64,000 nt of DNA from Nitrospinota bacterium (GCA_016235255.1 JACRLM010000063.1:1-64000); one strand, 5' to 3'. Shown: positions 45,090 through 54,491, numbered from the stretch's first letter. The notes: generated by a model from the letters alone, not told the origin. Numbers and translations are program-made.

Positions 45090-47413
45090 CCTTCGTTGGG
45101 TAACTCGATAGTAAACACGGCGCCGGACGGCTTGTTGGGGGAGGCCTTGATTGTCCCGCCGTGGTCCTCCACCACCCGGCTGGCTATGGCCAGCCCAAGC
45201 CCGGCGCCCTTGGGCTTGGTGGAATAATACGGGGTGAATATCTTTTCCAGGTTGTCCCCATCTATCCCCCTGCCCGTGTCCGACACTTCCACCATCACCC
45301 GCTCCCCGGCCACGTTCATCCTGGTGAGTATTTTGACCGCGCCTTCGCCGTTTATGGCGTCCATGGCGTTTTCCACGAGGTTTATGAAGACGCGGCGCAT
45401 CTGTTCCGGGTCCATGCGCACAAGCTGGATGGACGGGTCCAGTTCTGTCTTGACGGCCACGCCGGGGCGGGTGTCCCTGTAAAGCTTCACCACGTCCAGG
45501 ATGATGTCGTTTAGCATGGCCGGCTCGGGCCGCAGCTCGAACACTTTCATGTCCGCCTTCCTCGGGCTTGGCCCGGCGGCGTCCGTCATCTTGGCCATGG
45601 CCGAGAATTTTTCCACCAATCTCTTAAGCTCGTCCACTTCCTGGATGATCGAATTGGTGGCGTCGTCGAACACTTTTGGGAAATCCTCCGCCTTCTGCTG
45701 GAACTTGCGGCGCAGCCTCTGCGCGTTCAACTGGATGGGGGTGAGCGGATTTTTTATCTCGTGGGCCACGATCCTGGCCATCTCCCTCCACGCCATGGCC
45801 CTCTGGGCCGCGATCAGGTGGGTAAGGTCGTCGAACACTATCACGGCGCCGATGTACCTGCCGTCCTGGTCCTTTAGCATGGAAATACTCAGCTTGAGCG
45901 TCTTTCGCGCCCCGTTGAGCGACGCTTCCAGCTCGCTTTCAAGGGTGCGCCCGCCCGTCTGCCCCATGTTCCGGATCATCCTGCGCACAGGCTCATGGAG
46001 CGATTCGTCGAACACCTTGCGGTACGGCTTGCCCAGCGCCTTATCCGGGCTCACGCCGAACATGGAGGCGGCGTATGCGTTAATGGTGGTGACGGAGCCC
46101 CCCTTGTCAATGGACACCACCCCGCCCCCCACGTTCTCGAGCACAGCCTCTATGTACTCCCCCCGGTGGTGAAGCTCGATGTTGGACTGCACAAGGTTCC
46201 TGTTGGCCTCTTCAAGCTGAGCCTTGGAGCCTTTCAGGTCCTTCGTCATTTTGTTGAACGAGTCGATAAGCTGCCCCACCTCGTCGTTTTTTACCTTGGC
46301 GTCTATCCGAACGTCCAGGTTCCCTCCCGCCACCGCCTCGGCCGCCTCCGAAAGGGCCTTTAGCGGCACAGTGATCCCACGGGCCAGGTAAAACCCTATC
46401 CAGATAGACGAGAAGATGATCACCAACGCCACCAGCGCCAGCGTCATCTGGTAGGATATCTTGATTATCTCTTTCTTGATTTTAAGCTGCTTGTAGTCCT
46501 CAAAGGCGTTGCTGATGGACTGCGCCCGGTCCAAAAGCCCGCGGGACACCTCCTTGCCAACCAGCACCACCCCCTTCACCTGCGCCGGCGAAAGTTCGTC
46601 GGGCACCGGCGCCATGGAGATGATCATGTTCCGCCCCACCTTGTCGTCCACCGCAGTAACTTTTTCTCCCAAGGCCAGCTTCGCCAGCAATTCGGTCTTC
46701 TCCCCGAGGGAGAAGGAGGCTTCCGATCCCGGTTTTAGCGCCTCGGCGGCAAGCTGGAAATTGCCGTCGTAAATCTGGATCATCTCCACGTTATATTCGC
46801 GCAGCTTCTGCCGCAAAAGCCGGTTGAGGTTTTTTAACGAGGTCTCGTTCATCAGCCCCCGCATGTCCAGCAGGCTGGCCATGTATTCGGCGTTGGCGGT
46901 GGTGGCGTTCTCCGCGTCGCTGTAAAGGCTTTCGGCCACCTGGAGCGACTCGTGGAGCGTTTTTTCAATCTTTGTGTTCAGCCACTTGTCCACTGTGTCG
47001 CCGATAAGTTCCGAGGCCACGGTGAACATCAGCGCCGCCGGCACAAGCGTCATCGCAAGGAAAAGGATCACAAGCTTGGTCTGGAACTTAGACCCCGCTA
47101 TCTTCCACCTGCGCTCCATGTATAGCTTTATCAGGTTCCTGAACACAAGCAACACCATGACCACCAGCAGGATCACGTTGAGGTTGAGGACGAGCGCCAC
47201 CGCGATGTCGTTGGAAATCGGCGTGTCCACCGAAGAGTCCCTCAGAAGGATCGCAAAGATCGTGAGCAGGACGAACAGGGCGGTAAAGCCTATTATCACG
47301 AAGCGGGTGTTCTTTTTGCGGCGGGCCACGTTGTCCGCCGGGGAGAGGTGGTCGTATTTCACCGGCGCCACCATCCATTTGAACAGGCCTATGACCTTCC
47401 TTAACCAGGACAT
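45086..47413 (-). CDS. NtrY-type membrane sensor histidine kinase
   Basis: 775 residues. Two N-terminal helices (FVIIGFTALFVLLTIFAILL; a second in VALVLNLNVILLVVMVLLVF), a third before a periplasmic sensor region and a fourth (MTLALVALVIIFSSIWIGFYLARG) leading into HAMP, PAS (YIEAVLENVGGGVVSIDKGG) and HisKA with AHEIKNPLTPIQLNAQRLRRKF, the NtrY-type H-box. HATPase has NLVENAMDAI, DTGRGI and GAGLGLAIAS. ATG 47413 has AAGGA eight bases upstream; a longer frame from 47674 has no such support. Its cognate regulator is the next gene, the LpxC fusion. Confidence 0.93.
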   Translation of the reverse strand: MSWLRKVIGLFKWMVAPVKYDHLSPADNVARRKKNTRFVIIGFTALFVLLTIFAILLRDSSVDTPISNDIAVALVLNLNVILLVVMVLLVFRNLIKLYMERRWKIAGSKFQTKLVILFLAMTLVPAALMFTVASELIGDTVDKWLNTKIEKTLHESLQVAESLYSDAENATTANAEYMASLLDMRGLMNETSLKNLNRLLRQKLREYNVEMIQIYDGNFQLAAEALKPGSEASFSLGEKTELLAKLALGEKVTAVDDKVGRNMIISMAPVPDELSPAQVKGVVLVGKEVSRGLLDRAQSISNAFEDYKQLKIKKEIIKISYQMTLALVALVIIFSSIWIGFYLARGITVPLKALSEAAEAVAGGNLDVRIDAKVKNDEVGQLIDSFNKMTKDLKGSKAQLEEANRNLVQSNIELHHRGEYIEAVLENVGGGVVSIDKGGSVTTINAYAASMFGVSPDKALGKPYRKVFDESLHEPVRRMIRNMGQTGGRTLESELEASLNGARKTLKLSISMLKDQDGRYIGAVIVFDDLTHLIAAQRAMAWREMARIVAHEIKNPLTPIQLNAQRLRRKFQQKAEDFPKVFDDATNSIIQEVDELKRLVEKFSAMAKMTDAAGPSPRKADMKVFELRPEPAMLNDIILDVVKLYRDTRPGVAVKTELDPSIQLVRMDPEQMRRVFINLVENAMDAINGEGAVKILTRMNVAGERVMVEVSDTGRGIDGDNLEKIFTPYYSTKPKGAGLGLAIASRVVEDHGGTIKASPNKPSGAVFTIELPNEG

Positions 47414-47465
47414 CGGATAAATCCTTTTTGGCCCGCCGGCATGCTGATAAATGACATATCTGGAC

Positions 47466-47471
47466 ATTATA
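47466..47471 (-). promoter_or_regulatory. candidate -10 box of the ntrY-lpxC operon
   Basis: TATAAT on the minus strand, about 50 bases before the ntrY ATG. The region 17 bases upstream (GCCCAT) is a poor -35, so this promoter may need an activator or be wrong. The 47414-47700 gap otherwise contains only this and the divergent promoter at 47611. Confidence 0.35.
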
Positions 47472-47610
47472 CAACCTTGCGGCCTCCGATGGGCCGTCTG
47501 GACGCGGGAATGGAGGCCAACTGTGGGAGCCACGGGCCTCGCGCCAGTCACACAACAATTGCGCAAGTCATAACCAGAACGGGAGAGATAAAAGAGAAAT
47601 GTGTATTTTA

Positions 47611-47640
47611 TTGACACTAACCGCCAGAACTGCTTATTAT
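47611..47640 (+). promoter_or_regulatory. sigma-70 promoter of the lipoprotein gene
   Basis: TTGACA (47611-47616, perfect -35), 18-base spacer, TATTAT (47635-47640). About 55 bases before the lipoprotein ATG. Confidence 0.6.
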
Positions 47641-47700
47641 TTAATTCATTTGGAATTATTTGTTTTCTATTCACTACCGTTCCGGCTGGGGGCTGTGTAA

Positions 47701-48264
47701 ATGATACAGGCTATCAGGCAGACTGGTGTCCGGCGTTTGCTTGTTTGTTTTTCCATTCTTGCCCTGGCGCCAATCATAATTCAAGCATGCAGTTCCTCCG
47801 GTGGCGGTTCTTCTTCTTCGGCCAGCGATTCTTCGGGAGAATCATCAAGCGGATCAACTTCGCCGGGCAGCTCGACTTCGGGAGGTTCCACTTCGGGTGG
47901 AACGGCGGAGCCAACGCCAGACTACACATCCAACACCATGGAGATGGTGGCCGCCACAGCCGCAAATTATGAGAACCATTATTGCGAGGTCACTATTGAA
48001 TGGACTTTGCCGCCGGACTGGGCTCAGCAGGGGAATGAGACCGAAAGCTTTATCATTTATTATGGCGAAGGGTGGGCGATGTATCCCTCCACTACGGTCA
48101 ACAATGTATGGCGCGGCGCGACGGTATATACCGTGATTAATTTGACGCCTAGCGTGGAATATTGCTTCAGGATATCACAATACAAGCCACAGACCGGGGA
48201 GTCCCATCCCAGCAACCCGGTTTGCGCCACCCCGATGCCTAATCCGTCCGGGCCTTGCAACTAG
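47701..48264 (+). CDS. serine/glycine-rich lipoprotein with fibronectin III-like domain
   Basis: 187 residues. A basic N-terminus, hydrophobic core and lipobox ending at Cys30 (PIIIQAC) mark a lipoprotein. Residues 31-70 are a low-complexity Ser/Gly/Thr linker that would extend it from the membrane. Residues about 80-180 look like a single FN3-type beta sandwich (VTIEWTLPPDW, SFIIYYGEGW, YTVINLTPSVEYCFRISQY, SNPVCATP) with two Cys that may pair. Binding partner unknown. Confidence 0.75.
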   Translation: MIQAIRQTGVRRLLVCFSILALAPIIIQACSSSGGGSSSSASDSSGESSSGSTSPGSSTSGGSTSGGTAEPTPDYTSNTMEMVAATAANYENHYCEVTIEWTLPPDWAQQGNETESFIIYYGEGWAMYPSTTVNNVWRGATVYTVINLTPSVEYCFRISQYKPQTGESHPSNPVCATPMPNPSGPCN

Positions 48265-48410
48265 GCCGGACAGGACCGCATCCGCGTCTCTTTCCGTTTT
48301 TTCAATGACGCCTAACCGGCGAAATTCTTTATACGTGTTTTCAAGCGACGCCTCCATGTTCAATTCGGGCCTCTGATGAGGTAAAATGAATATTTTGGAT
48401 TTGTACGGTG

Positions 48411-49007
48411 ATGAATAACGTGGATGGAAACAGCTTCGCTCCCAGGCTTGTGGAGCGTTTTGCGCGTAACTGCGAAGTTTCGCGGGAGAATATCATAGGC
48501 GCTCATTGGCGGGAGATTGTGTGCATGAGCTGCGGCGGATGCTGTTTCTCCCCCGTGATCCCCATATCGCGGGAGGATTTCAGCCTGTTTTACGAAAGGC
48601 TGGACATCGGGCTTTCGAAGGACCGGTTCGCGCAGATGTTTCTTCAGGATCCAGCCGCCGCAAGCCCCAGCCTGTATATCGACACCGGGCGGCACAAGGG
48701 ACGGTGCATGTTCCTTTCAAAAAAGGATTGTTTCGAGTGCGGAGTTTGGGACAGGAGGCCGGATGTGTGCCGGGACTTTTTTTGCCGCGAAATAGTGAAT
48801 TTTGAGAAAAGCCTGGAATCGGGTGAAATCGCCAAAGATGGAAATTTCATGGAAAATGTCCTCCGTTTGAAGGAAAGAGTCGTGGAAATGCTGGACCTGG
48901 CGGCGTTTGAAAAGGAAATGATGACATATTCCATGGCTGCGGCCGGCGGGCCGGCGCCGAGCTATTTTGAGAAAAACCGCGAGATTTTTGGAAGAAGGAA
49001 CGTTTGA
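48411..49007 (+). CDS. YkgJ-family zinc/iron-chelating cysteine-cluster protein
   Basis: 198 residues. The CMSCGGCC cluster near residue 37-44, Cys in CMFL, and a C-terminal DVCRDFFC set define the family (CxxCxxCC ... C ... RPxxCR). Proteins of this type are thought to bind zinc or an Fe-S centre; exact role unknown. A GTG lies one codon before ATG 48411. It is one base from mtaB and thus coupled with it. Confidence 0.88.
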   Translation: MNNVDGNSFAPRLVERFARNCEVSRENIIGAHWREIVCMSCGGCCFSPVIPISREDFSLFYERLDIGLSKDRFAQMFLQDPAAASPSLYIDTGRHKGRCMFLSKKDCFECGVWDRRPDVCRDFFCREIVNFEKSLESGEIAKDGNFMENVLRLKERVVEMLDLAAFEKEMMTYSMAAAGGPAPSYFEKNREIFGRRNV

Positions 49008-49008
49008 A

Positions 49009-50307
49009 GTGATCAAGCCCCGTAAAGTGTCGTTCGAGACCCTTGGATGCCGGTACAACAGGTTTGAATCGGCGGAAATGGCCTATGAACTGGAGAACGC
49101 CGGGTTCGCCGCGGCGGGGGAGGGGGAAACGTCCGACATCGTGGTGATAAACACCTGCTCTGTCACCAGTAAAAGCGCCGCCCGTTGCCGCGCAGCCATA
49201 CGCCAGGCCCGGGCGCAAAATCCGGGCGCGGTGGTGGTGGTGGCCGGATGCTATTCGCAGACGAACCCGGCCGAGGCCGCAGCCGAGGAGGGGGTGGGGC
49301 TTGTGCTGGGCAACGTGGAGAAATTCGAGCTTGCCAACGCTTTGAAGGAAATCGGCGATGGGGGGGCTCCGGCCAAAGTGATGGTCGGCAGCGGGACCCG
49401 GCCTGATTACCTGCCGGTGCGTCCGGTCACATCCCTTGAAGGGCGCACGAACGCTTACATAAAGGCCCAGTCCGGCTGCGATGAGGAATGTTCTTTTTGC
49501 GTAGTGAGGATCGCCCGGGGCAAAAGCGTCAGCGCACGGCCGGACGACGTTGTGGCGCAGGTGAGGCTTATGGCCGGAAAAGGAGTGCGCGAGGTTGTAT
49601 TCACCGGTATAAACCTGGGGCAATTCGGCGGCGGAACCGGCCTTTGCGGACTGATTAAAAGGACGCTGGACGAGACATCAACAGAGCGGGTGCGGCTTTC
49701 GAGCATCAATCCGCAGCATGTGACGGACGAATTGATCGAGCTGATGGCCAGTTCCCCCAGGATTTGCCGTCACCTTCATATACCGCTGCAAAACGGTTCG
49801 GACCGGATCCTTGCTGCCATGCGGCGGCCTTATACATCTGGGATGTACGAGACATTGCTTGGAAAGCTCGCGAAAGCCATTCCTGGCATTGGAATCGGCG
49901 CGGATGTGATGGTGGGATTCCCCGGCGAGACCGAAGAGGATTTTAACGCCACATATTCATTGATAGAACGCTCGCCGTTGATGATGCTTCACGTGTTCAC
50001 ATATTCCCCCAGGGAGGGGACGGAAGCTTACAGCATGAAAGGAAGGCCGCCAAAAAAAGAAGCCAAGGCGCGCGCAGCCATGCTCAAAAAACTATCTGGC
50101 CAGAAACGGGCCGAGGCCGGGGAAAAACAGGTTGGCGGGACGCTGGACGCGCTCGTGGAGAACACAAGGGACGCGGCGGGAAACCTCAAGGGTTTTTCGG
50201 ACAATTATTTCCCTGTTACGTTCAAGGGGCCCGACTCGCTGATGAGCGCCATCGTCCCGGTGAAAATAATCTCGGCTGGCGCGGACGGCCTTTCCGGCGC
50301 CGTGTAG
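49009..50307 (+). CDS. mtaB: tRNA (N6-threonylcarbamoyladenosine37-C2) methylthiotransferase MtaB
   Basis: 432 residues, adds a methylthio group to t6A37. N-terminal MTTase domain with three cluster cysteines (ETLGCRYNRFES, NTCSVTSKSAARCR, AGCYSQ), radical-SAM CDEECSFCVV, HLHIPLQNGSDRIL and a C-terminal TRAM-like stretch. GTG start at 49009 with AAGGA nine bases upstream; an upstream TTG frame runs inside the ykgJ gene. Confidence 0.93.
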   Translation: MIKPRKVSFETLGCRYNRFESAEMAYELENAGFAAAGEGETSDIVVINTCSVTSKSAARCRAAIRQARAQNPGAVVVVAGCYSQTNPAEAAAEEGVGLVLGNVEKFELANALKEIGDGGAPAKVMVGSGTRPDYLPVRPVTSLEGRTNAYIKAQSGCDEECSFCVVRIARGKSVSARPDDVVAQVRLMAGKGVREVVFTGINLGQFGGGTGLCGLIKRTLDETSTERVRLSSINPQHVTDELIELMASSPRICRHLHIPLQNGSDRILAAMRRPYTSGMYETLLGKLAKAIPGIGIGADVMVGFPGETEEDFNATYSLIERSPLMMLHVFTYSPREGTEAYSMKGRPPKKEAKARAAMLKKLSGQKRAEAGEKQVGGTLDALVENTRDAAGNLKGFSDNYFPVTFKGPDSLMSAIVPVKIISAGADGLSGAV

Positions 50308-50308
50308 C

Positions 50309-51112
50309 ATGCCCCCCATCGTCACCCTCACCACCGATTTCGGCCTTTCCGATCCGTTCGTGGGAGTGATGAAAGGGGTGATGCTGTCAATCAACCCTTC
50401 CATAACTTTAGTGGACATCACCCACGAGATAAACCCGCAGGACGTGCGCCAGGCGGTGTATGTCATCGGCTCCGCGTTCGAATATTTCCCCAAGGGGACG
50501 ATACACCTTTGCGTGGTGGATCCCGGCGTCGGCTCCGAGCGTAAAGCAGTCGCGTTCGAGGCGGGGGGGCAATATTTTATTGGGCCGGACAACGGAGTGT
50601 TCACCGAGGTCTTGCGCAGGACAAAGGTTTCGGCTTCGCATGAAATAACCAATCCCAGCGTGATTCTTCCAAACCAATCCGCGACATTTCACGGGCGTGA
50701 TGTGTTCGCCCCGGCGGCGGCGCATCTTGCAAAGGGAACACCGTTGAACTCCTTTGGCCCCCCGGCTGAAAATTTAATGTCCATGGACCTGCCGTGGGAA
50801 ATGCGCCCCGCGCCGGATCTCGTCGTGGGCGAGGTGATATACATTGACCATTTCGGCAACGCCATAACGAACATCACCCGGTCGCTTGTGGAGCGGGCGG
50901 CGCGCGAGATGGACGGCGCGCAGGTCAGGATCGGGTTTGAAAACGGCGCCATTGACGGGGTGCTTTCCAATTACTCCGAAGCGGATGAAGAAATGAGCGC
51001 ATGCGCCGTGTTCGGAAGCTGGGACACTCTGGAGATATTCGTCAGGAACGGGGACGCGGCGTTCATTCATGGACTGGAAGTGGGGGATGAAGTCCAAATA
51101 CGTTTCTCTTAG
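50309..51112 (+). CDS. SAM hydroxide adenosyltransferase family protein (DUF62)
   Basis: 267 residues. Starts IVTLTTDFGLSDPFVGVMKG, with CVVDPGVGSERKAVAFEAGGQYFIGPDNGVF and HGRDVFAPAAAHLAKG, all characteristic of this family, which hydrolyses SAM to adenosine and methionine and is related to fluorinase/chlorinase. It begins one base after mtaB and overlaps mltA by 26 bases. Confidence 0.93.
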   Translation: MPPIVTLTTDFGLSDPFVGVMKGVMLSINPSITLVDITHEINPQDVRQAVYVIGSAFEYFPKGTIHLCVVDPGVGSERKAVAFEAGGQYFIGPDNGVFTEVLRRTKVSASHEITNPSVILPNQSATFHGRDVFAPAAAHLAKGTPLNSFGPPAENLMSMDLPWEMRPAPDLVVGEVIYIDHFGNAITNITRSLVERAAREMDGAQVRIGFENGAIDGVLSNYSEADEEMSACAVFGSWDTLEIFVRNGDAAFIHGLEVGDEVQIRFS

Positions 51113-52289
51113 CCTTGCCGCGGCCACGCTGCTTATGGCGCCGTCATGCGCCACAAGGCCGCCGTTTGCGCGGGTGGAACAGGCGCCATCGCTTGTGATG
51201 TCCGATCCGCCGGAGTTTCTGCAGGACGATATTGACGCGCCATCTTTCGCCAACGCCGCCGCCGAATCCAAAAAATATCTGGCCGCCAACAATGGCGCAT
51301 CCATTCGATTTGGATCGCGGACCGTCACATCGGAGGATATAGCCGGGTCCATAGACCGCCTGGCGCAGATCGTCGCTGATGTGAAAGACCCCGCTGCCCG
51401 CAAAAAACTTATAGCGGCAGAGTTTGATTTCTATTCGATCAACACCGGCCGCGAAAGAGGGGCGGCGCTGGTCACCGGCTATTACCAGCCGGCCCTTCGC
51501 GCAAGCAGGACAAAGACGGATGCTTACAAATACCCGGTTTACCGCCGCCCGGACGATCTGGTGAATGTTGACCTGGGGCTGTTCGACGACCGGCTCAAGG
51601 GCAAAAGGATTTCTGGGCGGGTGGAGGTGCAGAGCTTGCTGCCTTACTACGATAGAAGGAACATCGACAGAGAGAACAAACTTGAGGGGAGGGGACTGGA
51701 GATAGTGTGGGTGGACGATCCGGTGGCCCTGTTCTTTCTCCATGTGCAAGGTTCGGGGATAGTGGAGCTGGACGGCGGTTCGCGGATATTCGTCAATTTC
51801 GCGGCGGGGAACGGAAGGGATTACAAGTCCATCGGCAAAGCGCTTATCGCCGAAGGGGCTATCGGCGAAAATGAAATGTCGCTCCAGGCGATCCGTTCAT
51901 GGCTTGCGGCCCATACGGATCAGATGGAGCGGATTCTGGATTCCAATCCCAGCTACGTCTTTTTCCGCGAGATGGACGACGGGCCATATGGCTCCACAGG
52001 GGCGCGTCTTGTGGCCGGGCGTTCCGCCGCGTTCGATCCGGCGTATTTTCCATCGGGCGCCGTGGCGTATGTGGTATTCGACGCGCCTGTGGTGGCGGAC
52101 GGCCAGGTGACGGGATGGGAAAAAACAGGCCGCTTCGTATTCAGCCACGACAAGGGAGCCGCCATCAAAGGCCCCGGCAGGATGGATTTGTTCATGGGCG
52201 CGGGGCCGGAAGCGGAGGCCGCAGCCGGTGTCATGAAGCAAAAGGGGAGCCTGTTTTTCCCCCTTATGAAGAAGACCGGCGGCCAGTGA
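51087..52289 (+). CDS. mltA: membrane-bound lytic murein transglycosylase A
   Basis: 400 residues. Lipoprotein signal ending LMAPSCAT. MltA barrel: VTGYYQPALRASRTKTDAYKYPVYRRPDD, VWVDDPVALFFLHVQGSG; 3D domain with the catalytic Asp in GPGRMDLFMGAGPEAEAAAG. Cleaves glycan strands to 1,6-anhydro products. ATG 51087 is chosen since the signal peptide begins there; an ATG at 51069 would put Trp/Asp residues before it. Confidence 0.93.
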   Translation: MKSKYVSLSLAAATLLMAPSCATRPPFARVEQAPSLVMSDPPEFLQDDIDAPSFANAAAESKKYLAANNGASIRFGSRTVTSEDIAGSIDRLAQIVADVKDPAARKKLIAAEFDFYSINTGRERGAALVTGYYQPALRASRTKTDAYKYPVYRRPDDLVNVDLGLFDDRLKGKRISGRVEVQSLLPYYDRRNIDRENKLEGRGLEIVWVDDPVALFFLHVQGSGIVELDGGSRIFVNFAAGNGRDYKSIGKALIAEGAIGENEMSLQAIRSWLAAHTDQMERILDSNPSYVFFREMDDGPYGSTGARLVAGRSAAFDPAYFPSGAVAYVVFDAPVVADGQVTGWEKTGRFVFSHDKGAAIKGPGRMDLFMGAGPEAEAAAGVMKQKGSLFFPLMKKTGGQ

Positions 52290-52293
52290 CCGT

Positions 52294-52956
52294 TTAGACC
52301 GCCACTCCCTCTTTCACCGCCAGATGGGCTATGCAAGACTGCGCCCCGGTGGCGATGGCGGTCTGCAGCGAATATTCCACTTCGCCATTCAAGGCGGTGA
52401 TGAACGCCTTGAGCCATGCGTTTGTAAGCTTACACATATGGCCTATGTCCACGCTGGTGTATTCCCAGTTCTGGATATGGTTGCACGCGCTGTGCGTGTA
52501 ATCGAGCTTCGACCTGCCGTTCAAGGCCACCTGCGCACCCGGATCGCACGGCATCCCTTCCAATTGATAGTCGGAGACATACTGGTAGACGGCCTCCAGG
52601 CTGTCCGGCTTTATCCCTTTGGCCTTCACTGCGTTCAACGCTTCGGCCCGGGCGTGCTCCTCGGCGGCCTGAAGGACGATGTCGAACTTGCCGCCGGCCA
52701 GCTCGACAAGACGCGCCTCGAATACCTGCACCTTGGCGATAAGCCCGGTGAGGAACTGGTGGATCGGGTTGAAGCCCACAAGCTCGTCCAGGTCCTGCCC
52801 CGCCAGTTTCTGCCCGTAATCCGCCACGGCTTTTTGAACCTCGCCCGCGTCCACTCCGTTTTTCTCAAGCGCGGCGGCTATGGCCATCGCGCGCGACTCG
52901 ATGATGGTTATCTTGTTGAACATCCAGTAATGAATTGGGCCCAAAAACGCGCTCAT
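52294..52956 (-). CDS. conserved-looking protein of unknown function
   Basis: 220 residues, no signal peptide or membrane helix. It is mostly helical and has two Cys/His-rich stretches: LDYTHSACNHIQNWEYT and TGAQSCIAHLAV near the C-terminus. This pattern, with a C-terminal Cys-x-x-His, resembles amidohydrolase-like families such as the aminothiazoline-carboxylate hydrolases, but the match is weak. Convergent with mltA. Confidence 0.75.
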   Translation of the reverse strand: MSAFLGPIHYWMFNKITIIESRAMAIAAALEKNGVDAGEVQKAVADYGQKLAGQDLDELVGFNPIHQFLTGLIAKVQVFEARLVELAGGKFDIVLQAAEEHARAEALNAVKAKGIKPDSLEAVYQYVSDYQLEGMPCDPGAQVALNGRSKLDYTHSACNHIQNWEYTSVDIGHMCKLTNAWLKAFITALNGEVEYSLQTAIATGAQSCIAHLAVKEGVAV

Positions 52957-53060
52957 CAGCTTCTCCCGTAAAACATGGTCAATATGCGGTCATTCATCAT
53001 TTATAGCGCCATAAAGGACTCGCCGCTATAACTTTGGTCATAGGGGCGCCTTAAAATTTA

Positions 53061-53089
53061 TTGAAAACCACACGCCGGGGGATTATACT
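53061..53089 (+). promoter_or_regulatory. sigma-70 promoter of tRNA-Pro
   Basis: TTGAAA (53061-53066), 17-base spacer, TATACT (53084-53089). Predicted start near 53097, about 20 bases before the tRNA. Confidence 0.65.
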
Positions 53090-53115
53090 TGCGTACTTGG
53101 TTCTTCAAGTCAAGT

Positions 53116-53192
53116 CGGGATGTGGCTCAGCCTGGTAGAGCACTCGCTTCGGGAGCGAGGGGTCGGAGGTTCAAATCCTCTCATCCCGACCA
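53116..53192 (+). tRNA. tRNA-Pro (anticodon CGG)
   Basis: Cloverleaf of 77 bases. Acceptor arms CGGGATG/CATCCCG pair fully, followed by encoded ACCA; anticodon stem CTCGC/GCGAG with loop TTCGGGA (anticodon CGG); T-arm GGAGG-TTCAAAT-CCTCT. Reads CCG codons. A T-rich run follows, likely the terminator. Confidence 0.97.
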
Positions 53193-53195
53193 AAT

Positions 53196-54491
53196 TTATT
53201 TTTTCCCCTCTCCTGTTGAAATTACCTCCCCGGTAAGCGAATCAATTTCGGCGGCTATGGACCGGAGCCGATACCGTGATTCTTCCAGCGCAAGCCGATA
53301 TTCGAGCGCGGTTCGCGCGCTCGACAACGCCGCCATGAAATCTGTTTTGCCCATACGGTAGGAGACCATCGCGCTGGACACCGCCATCTGAGCTTGGGGC
53401 AGAATTGCGGTGGTGTACAACGTTATGGCTTCAAACTCCTTTTCCATGCTCACCACCGCTTTTGACAGGGCCACGCGCGTTTCGTGGACGACGTGGCGTT
53501 TTTTCTCGAAGATCTCCCCCAGGCCAGCAAGCGCCCCGGCCACATATTGGTCCTGTTTCTCCGCGTGCCATAGCGGCAGGCTTGCGGCCGCTTTTAGCTG
53601 TATCTGGTCCGATCTTTCCGAAGGAGGCCCATCTTCCTGCAGATAACCGGCTGAGAACGAAAAGTTAAGCCCGGATTCCGCCCGTTCTTTTTCCACGGCC
53701 CTCCTGGCCTTTTCCACCTCCATCTCCGCCAGACGGATTTTGGGCGAGTTTTTTTCCCCTTTTTCCCATGCCTTGTAAAAATCAGGAGCTTCCGGCGTGA
53801 CGATCACTCCCTCGGGCAGGGTGAATTCCAGCCTTTCGCTCCGGCCAAGCAGCCTGTTTATGCTTATCCGGGCAAGATCGCGCCGCTCCACCAGCCGGAT
53901 ATTCCTTTCGCGCAACATGCTTTTTTCAAGTTGAGCCTGGATTACGTTGGTCTGGCTTTCCTTGCCGGCCACATAACGGCCGCTTGCCGCAAGCACGACC
54001 TGATCGAGTATCAACTCGCTTTGCGACACGGTTTCAATCGCCTTGCCAAGGAAGTAAAACTCGTAAACGCTCTTTTTAAGCTCCGTTAACAGATCTGCGA
54101 TCATCACCTCTTTCTGGATTTTGCCGATAGCCAGATCGGTCAAGGCCATGTCGCGCATGGCGGATCTTTTCCTTAAGTTGGGGACCCCCTGGGTTATGGT
54201 GACAAATCTGCTCCGCGCCCCCAGCCGGTCCAGGTCAAAGCCGGCGGACGCCGGGGACTGTGCGCCGATTTCAGCCACAGGATCATCCCATGCCATCCTC
54301 GCCTCTGGAATCGGCTCCAGGGATTCGATCCGTTTGCGTTGGGCGCTAAGGTCAAGATAATTGGATTTAAGCTCCTCGTTGAGCGCGGCCCATCCGTCCT
54401 CCGCCTGCGCGACGGATTTTCCGGTGGAAAGCGCTATCAATGAGCAAGCGATGAGCGATGCGGCCGCAGCGGTTCCCCTGAAAATATTCAT
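53196..54491 (-). CDS. TolC-family outer-membrane efflux protein
   Basis: 431 residues with a signal peptide (about 1-29, SVAQAED). Two long helical repeats with the periodicity of TolC/OMF proteins; the final part (SSAMVSYRMGKTDFMAALSSARTALEYRLALEESRYRL) matches the OEP domain end. No membrane-fusion or RND gene is adjacent, so it may serve a remote pump; it is downstream of nirK on the same strand, 131 bases away. Confidence 0.85.
   Translation of the reverse strand: MNIFRGTAAAASLIACSLIALSTGKSVAQAEDGWAALNEELKSNYLDLSAQRKRIESLEPIPEARMAWDDPVAEIGAQSPASAGFDLDRLGARSRFVTITQGVPNLRKRSAMRDMALTDLAIGKIQKEVMIADLLTELKKSVYEFYFLGKAIETVSQSELILDQVVLAASGRYVAGKESQTNVIQAQLEKSMLRERNIRLVERRDLARISINRLLGRSERLEFTLPEGVIVTPEAPDFYKAWEKGEKNSPKIRLAEMEVEKARRAVEKERAESGLNFSFSAGYLQEDGPPSERSDQIQLKAAASLPLWHAEKQDQYVAGALAGLGEIFEKKRHVVHETRVALSKAVVSMEKEFEAITLYTTAILPQAQMAVSSAMVSYRMGKTDFMAALSSARTALEYRLALEESRYRLRSIAAEIDSLTGEVISTGEGKK

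Noticed and set aside
48175..48363. A 62-codon minus-strand ORF whose first 30 residues look protein-like
   Set aside because: Most of it overlaps the lipoprotein gene in antisense, the ribosome site is badly spaced and the C-terminal half is shadow-like. It could be a decayed remnant but cannot be supported.
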